NCBI RefSeq assembly: GCF_003672135.1
Contig: NC_039514.1
Coordinates: forward strand, 1,302,001 to 1,366,000
From: Ooceraea biroi
Lineage: Eukaryota; Arthropoda; Insecta; Hymenoptera; Formicidae
Reading direction: 5' to 3'
DNA: 64,000 nucleotides
How positions within the stretch are numbered: the first letter of the stretch is position 1; each line of letters opens with the position of its first letter. Made by a program: the position numbers and the translations under genes. The notes under the pieces were generated by a model. That model ran no database searches. It was not told the DNA's origin and saw only the letters and a list, made by a program, of their open reading frames with translations. Of the stretch, positions 61,471-64,000 are shown one piece after another.

Positions 61471-62432
61471 TTATATATCCGCGGTGCGTCCGACACGCCT
61501 GTGCATTACGGTATCCATGGCTCGTGCCGAATACGCATATATTTGTCTCGGTTTTTGTCGTCGTTCGCGTCGCGAACTCTCCTTCACGCTCGAATCTGGT
61601 GGCATGTTCGTCGTTACGGCCACCGTTGCCGTGTAAGCTAACAGCGCGAGCAGGTGACATCGAAGGAGGCTTACTCGTCTTCGAGACATTACCGGCGACG
61701 TTTTAGAGATCCTCACGGTGTTCCTGGTACAAGCGTGAGCGCGCATACACGGCATCGGCGAAACGGTACAGGAGTCTCGCCGCCGTTGGCTCCTGCAGCT
61801 TCCGGTATAATAATTTCTAGGGAAGCCACGTAGGATGGTTAGTGACCACCGACAACGTTTTTACGCTCATGCCCCGCGTCCACTGATGGGATCAAACGCG
61901 ATGCGGTTTCGCGTAAATTATGGTTTTATTTAAGCGTCGAGGCACCGTTCGAGTAACACGAATTCCAGGCAACTGTGATTTATCCGGATGACCGAGCAAC
62001 GAGAGAGTCGAACCTTTCAGGAGGAAGAGAATATAGCGAATATAATAAATCTGGCGAGTTCGATATGTCGGAATTAAAAACGGAAATGCAATTTCTGGTA
62101 TTATTCCAACAGGATTTGCCTAGTATTCGATTCGCCTCTTTCTCCGCGAGCAGTACTGATAAAATGTAGCTTATCGTAATCTCGTGCACCGATAGCGAGA
62201 GATAATTGCGCTCTTTCTCACCGTGTTTTCAATTCGTGCGATTGCTCAGCGAACGGATGTCAAGGATTGATCACTGATTACAGGCCAACATTTGAATCAT
62301 GCTCGTCGCTACCTACCGCCGAGTGCACTTAACTTTTTGTTCGGACCGTTTTGAACGACACGCTCCACGTGGCGCGTGTTCAGGGTAATGCCTGGAATGC
62401 TTTCCACCGATTCCCGAGCAACACTACTCGCT

Positions 62433-62458
62433 TGTGTGTGTGTGTGTGTATATATATA
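62433..62458. repeat. (TG)n(TA)n microsatellite
   Basis: TGTGTGTGTGTGTGTG followed by TATATATATA; a compound dinucleotide repeat. Confidence 0.9.
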
Positions 62459-63404
62459 GCGCAAGAAAACGATGCCTCACTTGCTGAAATCTAACTTGCT
62501 ATGTAACGTTCTTGTCAGAAGGCGCCAGTTAAATCGCTTCAATGCCTTATTTTGCAACAAAAGATGTAGGCGATTGATTTAATAAGTGAAACCAACTGCA
62601 CCGACCAGCTCTGCGCGGTAAATAAAACTCGACTAACTTGTACTTGATGCTACGGTAAAAAATTCGTGCAAATATTCTAACAATCTCATAGCTATTATAT
62701 ATCTGTCGATGTTAATGCACGCGACACAAATTTCATTCTAAATTAGATTAATAATTTTGTCACTCGGAATTAGTTAATCACCGCGAGACCGGAGCGAGAT
62801 TACTAAGCAATGGAGGAAATGCGACTGCCCGAGTGGACTGGACAGGCAATTAACTAATTACGTGCGCCATGGAGAGCTTAGGCTTAACGACAAGCTCATT
62901 ACAACTTCTCGTCGAGAAGGCGCGCGCTAAAAATCGCGCAGCCTCTCGCTCGGTTCATTAAGTCTACTTTCTATGCGTGCATTTCGACTGTACGGTTCTG
63001 TGCGCACTTGCAATCGCTCCTACAATATATATCCAATCGACTCCCGGTATTAATAAATGCACGAGGAACGAACGCGCCACAATTTATCCATAACAAGAAT
63101 ATCGAGAAATAATTATGATGGGCACATATCGCGACCAGATCACCGGTTGACAGTAATCTCCTGTCGTAAATGCGAGGAACTCGAAGAGGGAGACCAGCTC
63201 GTCTTCGTCTTCGTCGTCGATCCAATGATCGATCAGCCTCGACAAACTTATGCCCGCTTTATAACGGCGCTAATCTCTCTCTATCAGTGGAAAAGGGGAA
63301 CGGGAGTGCGAGGGGCATTTGGAGAGGGAGGGTTACATCTTTCCCTCTCTCCCCCGGCGTCGCCATAAGTAATCACGTCGACCCGTGGTAGTCGTTGGAC
63401 TCTG

Positions 63405-63590
63405 TCGACGATGAAGAAGAGAGTGACGAGGCGAGAGGAGGACCGAGAGATCGGGCGAGGCAAAAAGAGGAAGCCACCGAGAAATGCGGCCGAGAGAGGC
63501 AGGTGAGAGGGAACCGACGAGAGGAAGAGGGACGGAAAAACGGAGAATAAAAAAAAGGAGCAAGCTGAAAGAGTGACCGCAGTAGGAGAA
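63405..63590 (+). repeat. Purine-rich low-complexity tract
   Basis: A/G-dominated sequence (GAAGAAGAGAGTGACGAGG through AAAAAAAAGGAGC). Ser/Leu-rich minus-strand frames here are artefacts. Confidence 0.65.
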
Positions 63591-64000
63591 CTCCGGGCAG
63601 GGCCCTTCACCGCGAGGACGAACAAGACAAATAGAAGAGGCGAAAGGAGCCAGGCAAGGTGCTTCGAATGATCGCACGGTCACTACACCGTGCTACAATC
63701 TCGTTTATAGAGCAGGCTTTTTGCGATTATGCGTAGAGCCGACTGTATATTTTCGGAGCACACTCTTCGTTCTGTTCTCGTAGCGTAATGAAGCTTGTTA
63801 CGTGAATTTGAATATCGTTACTCGTATTAGACATGCGAAATCGAGCAAAGCGGTTCTTGCGAATGAATACTACTCAACATAATGTGGAGAGCAAAATAAA
63901 CACGTGAAATGAATTTAAAACGCTTCACTTTGTACTTGACGTGGCAGCCTTTTGGGACTCGTTAAGATACGTCGAGTCAGATCGACGAGCCCAGGCTGAA

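Larger units (their letters stand above)
46937..64000. other. Long non-coding stretch to the window end (possible intron or intergenic)
   Basis: Low-complexity tracts, microsatellites and AT-rich patches (notably 55130-55860 and 56740-56930) occur, but no credible gene, RNA or transposon. Frames such as 59055-59283 end at a GTAAGT donor-like site but show no recognisable domain. The last 600 bp is purine-rich. Confidence 0.45.

Overview
This window looks like a gene-poor stretch of an insect nuclear genome. An ant or another hymenopteran is my best guess. The guess rests on abundant undepleted CpG, long stretches without coding signal, AATAAA-type polyadenylation signals, GT-AG-like exon edges and small non-autonomous DNA transposons. 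No prokaryotic operon, rRNA, tRNA, CRISPR array or intact transposase is visible. Apart from one 365-codon frame, no open frame exceeds about 200 codons. Most longer frames are by-products of CpG-rich or purine-rich DNA, where stop codons are scarce.

Layout. Positions 1-110 are probably the tail of a dispersed repeat cut by the window edge. Positions 800-2440 hold the best coding evidence: two genes that appear to converge tail to tail. On the plus strand there is a short Cys-containing terminal exon with stop at 1082 and poly(A) signals at 1209-1228. On the minus strand there is an unrecognised two-helix membrane protein with a poly-Asp loop, stop at 1340 and an AATAAA directly after it. From 2.4 to 28.2 kb the DNA is mostly non-coding. 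It contains a CpG-dense candidate first exon or promoter (about 12.0-13.0 kb, with a consensus donor at 12986), a short secreted-peptide-like frame at 7.58 kb, purine- and pyrimidine-rich tracts, microsatellites, and an AT-rich island with nested inverted repeats at 24.6-24.97 kb.

The most structured region is 28.26-30.67 kb. A 1262-bp palindromic (foldback-type) transposon at 28268-29529 has a perfect 9-bp target-site duplication. Its left arm carries an inserted 165-bp MITE with a 3-bp duplication, and the unoccupied site is preserved in the right arm. The left arm also has an internal duplication of about 151 bp. Next to it lies a tandem pair of units of about 215 bp, the second interrupted by a block of about 370 bp that itself contains two 118-bp direct repeats. 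A second MITE with TA target sites is at 40495-40737. A splice-site-bounded candidate exon lies at 46803-46936. The remainder to 64000 is non-coding as far as I can see, with simple repeats and low-complexity tracts.

How it fits together. I infer that the right-hand 50 kb is intergenic or long-intron DNA, possibly of one plus-strand gene running from the CpG-rich block near 12-13 kb through the exon at 46.8 kb. The sequence does not prove this link. The best-supported biology here is the transposon archaeology, not a multi-gene system.
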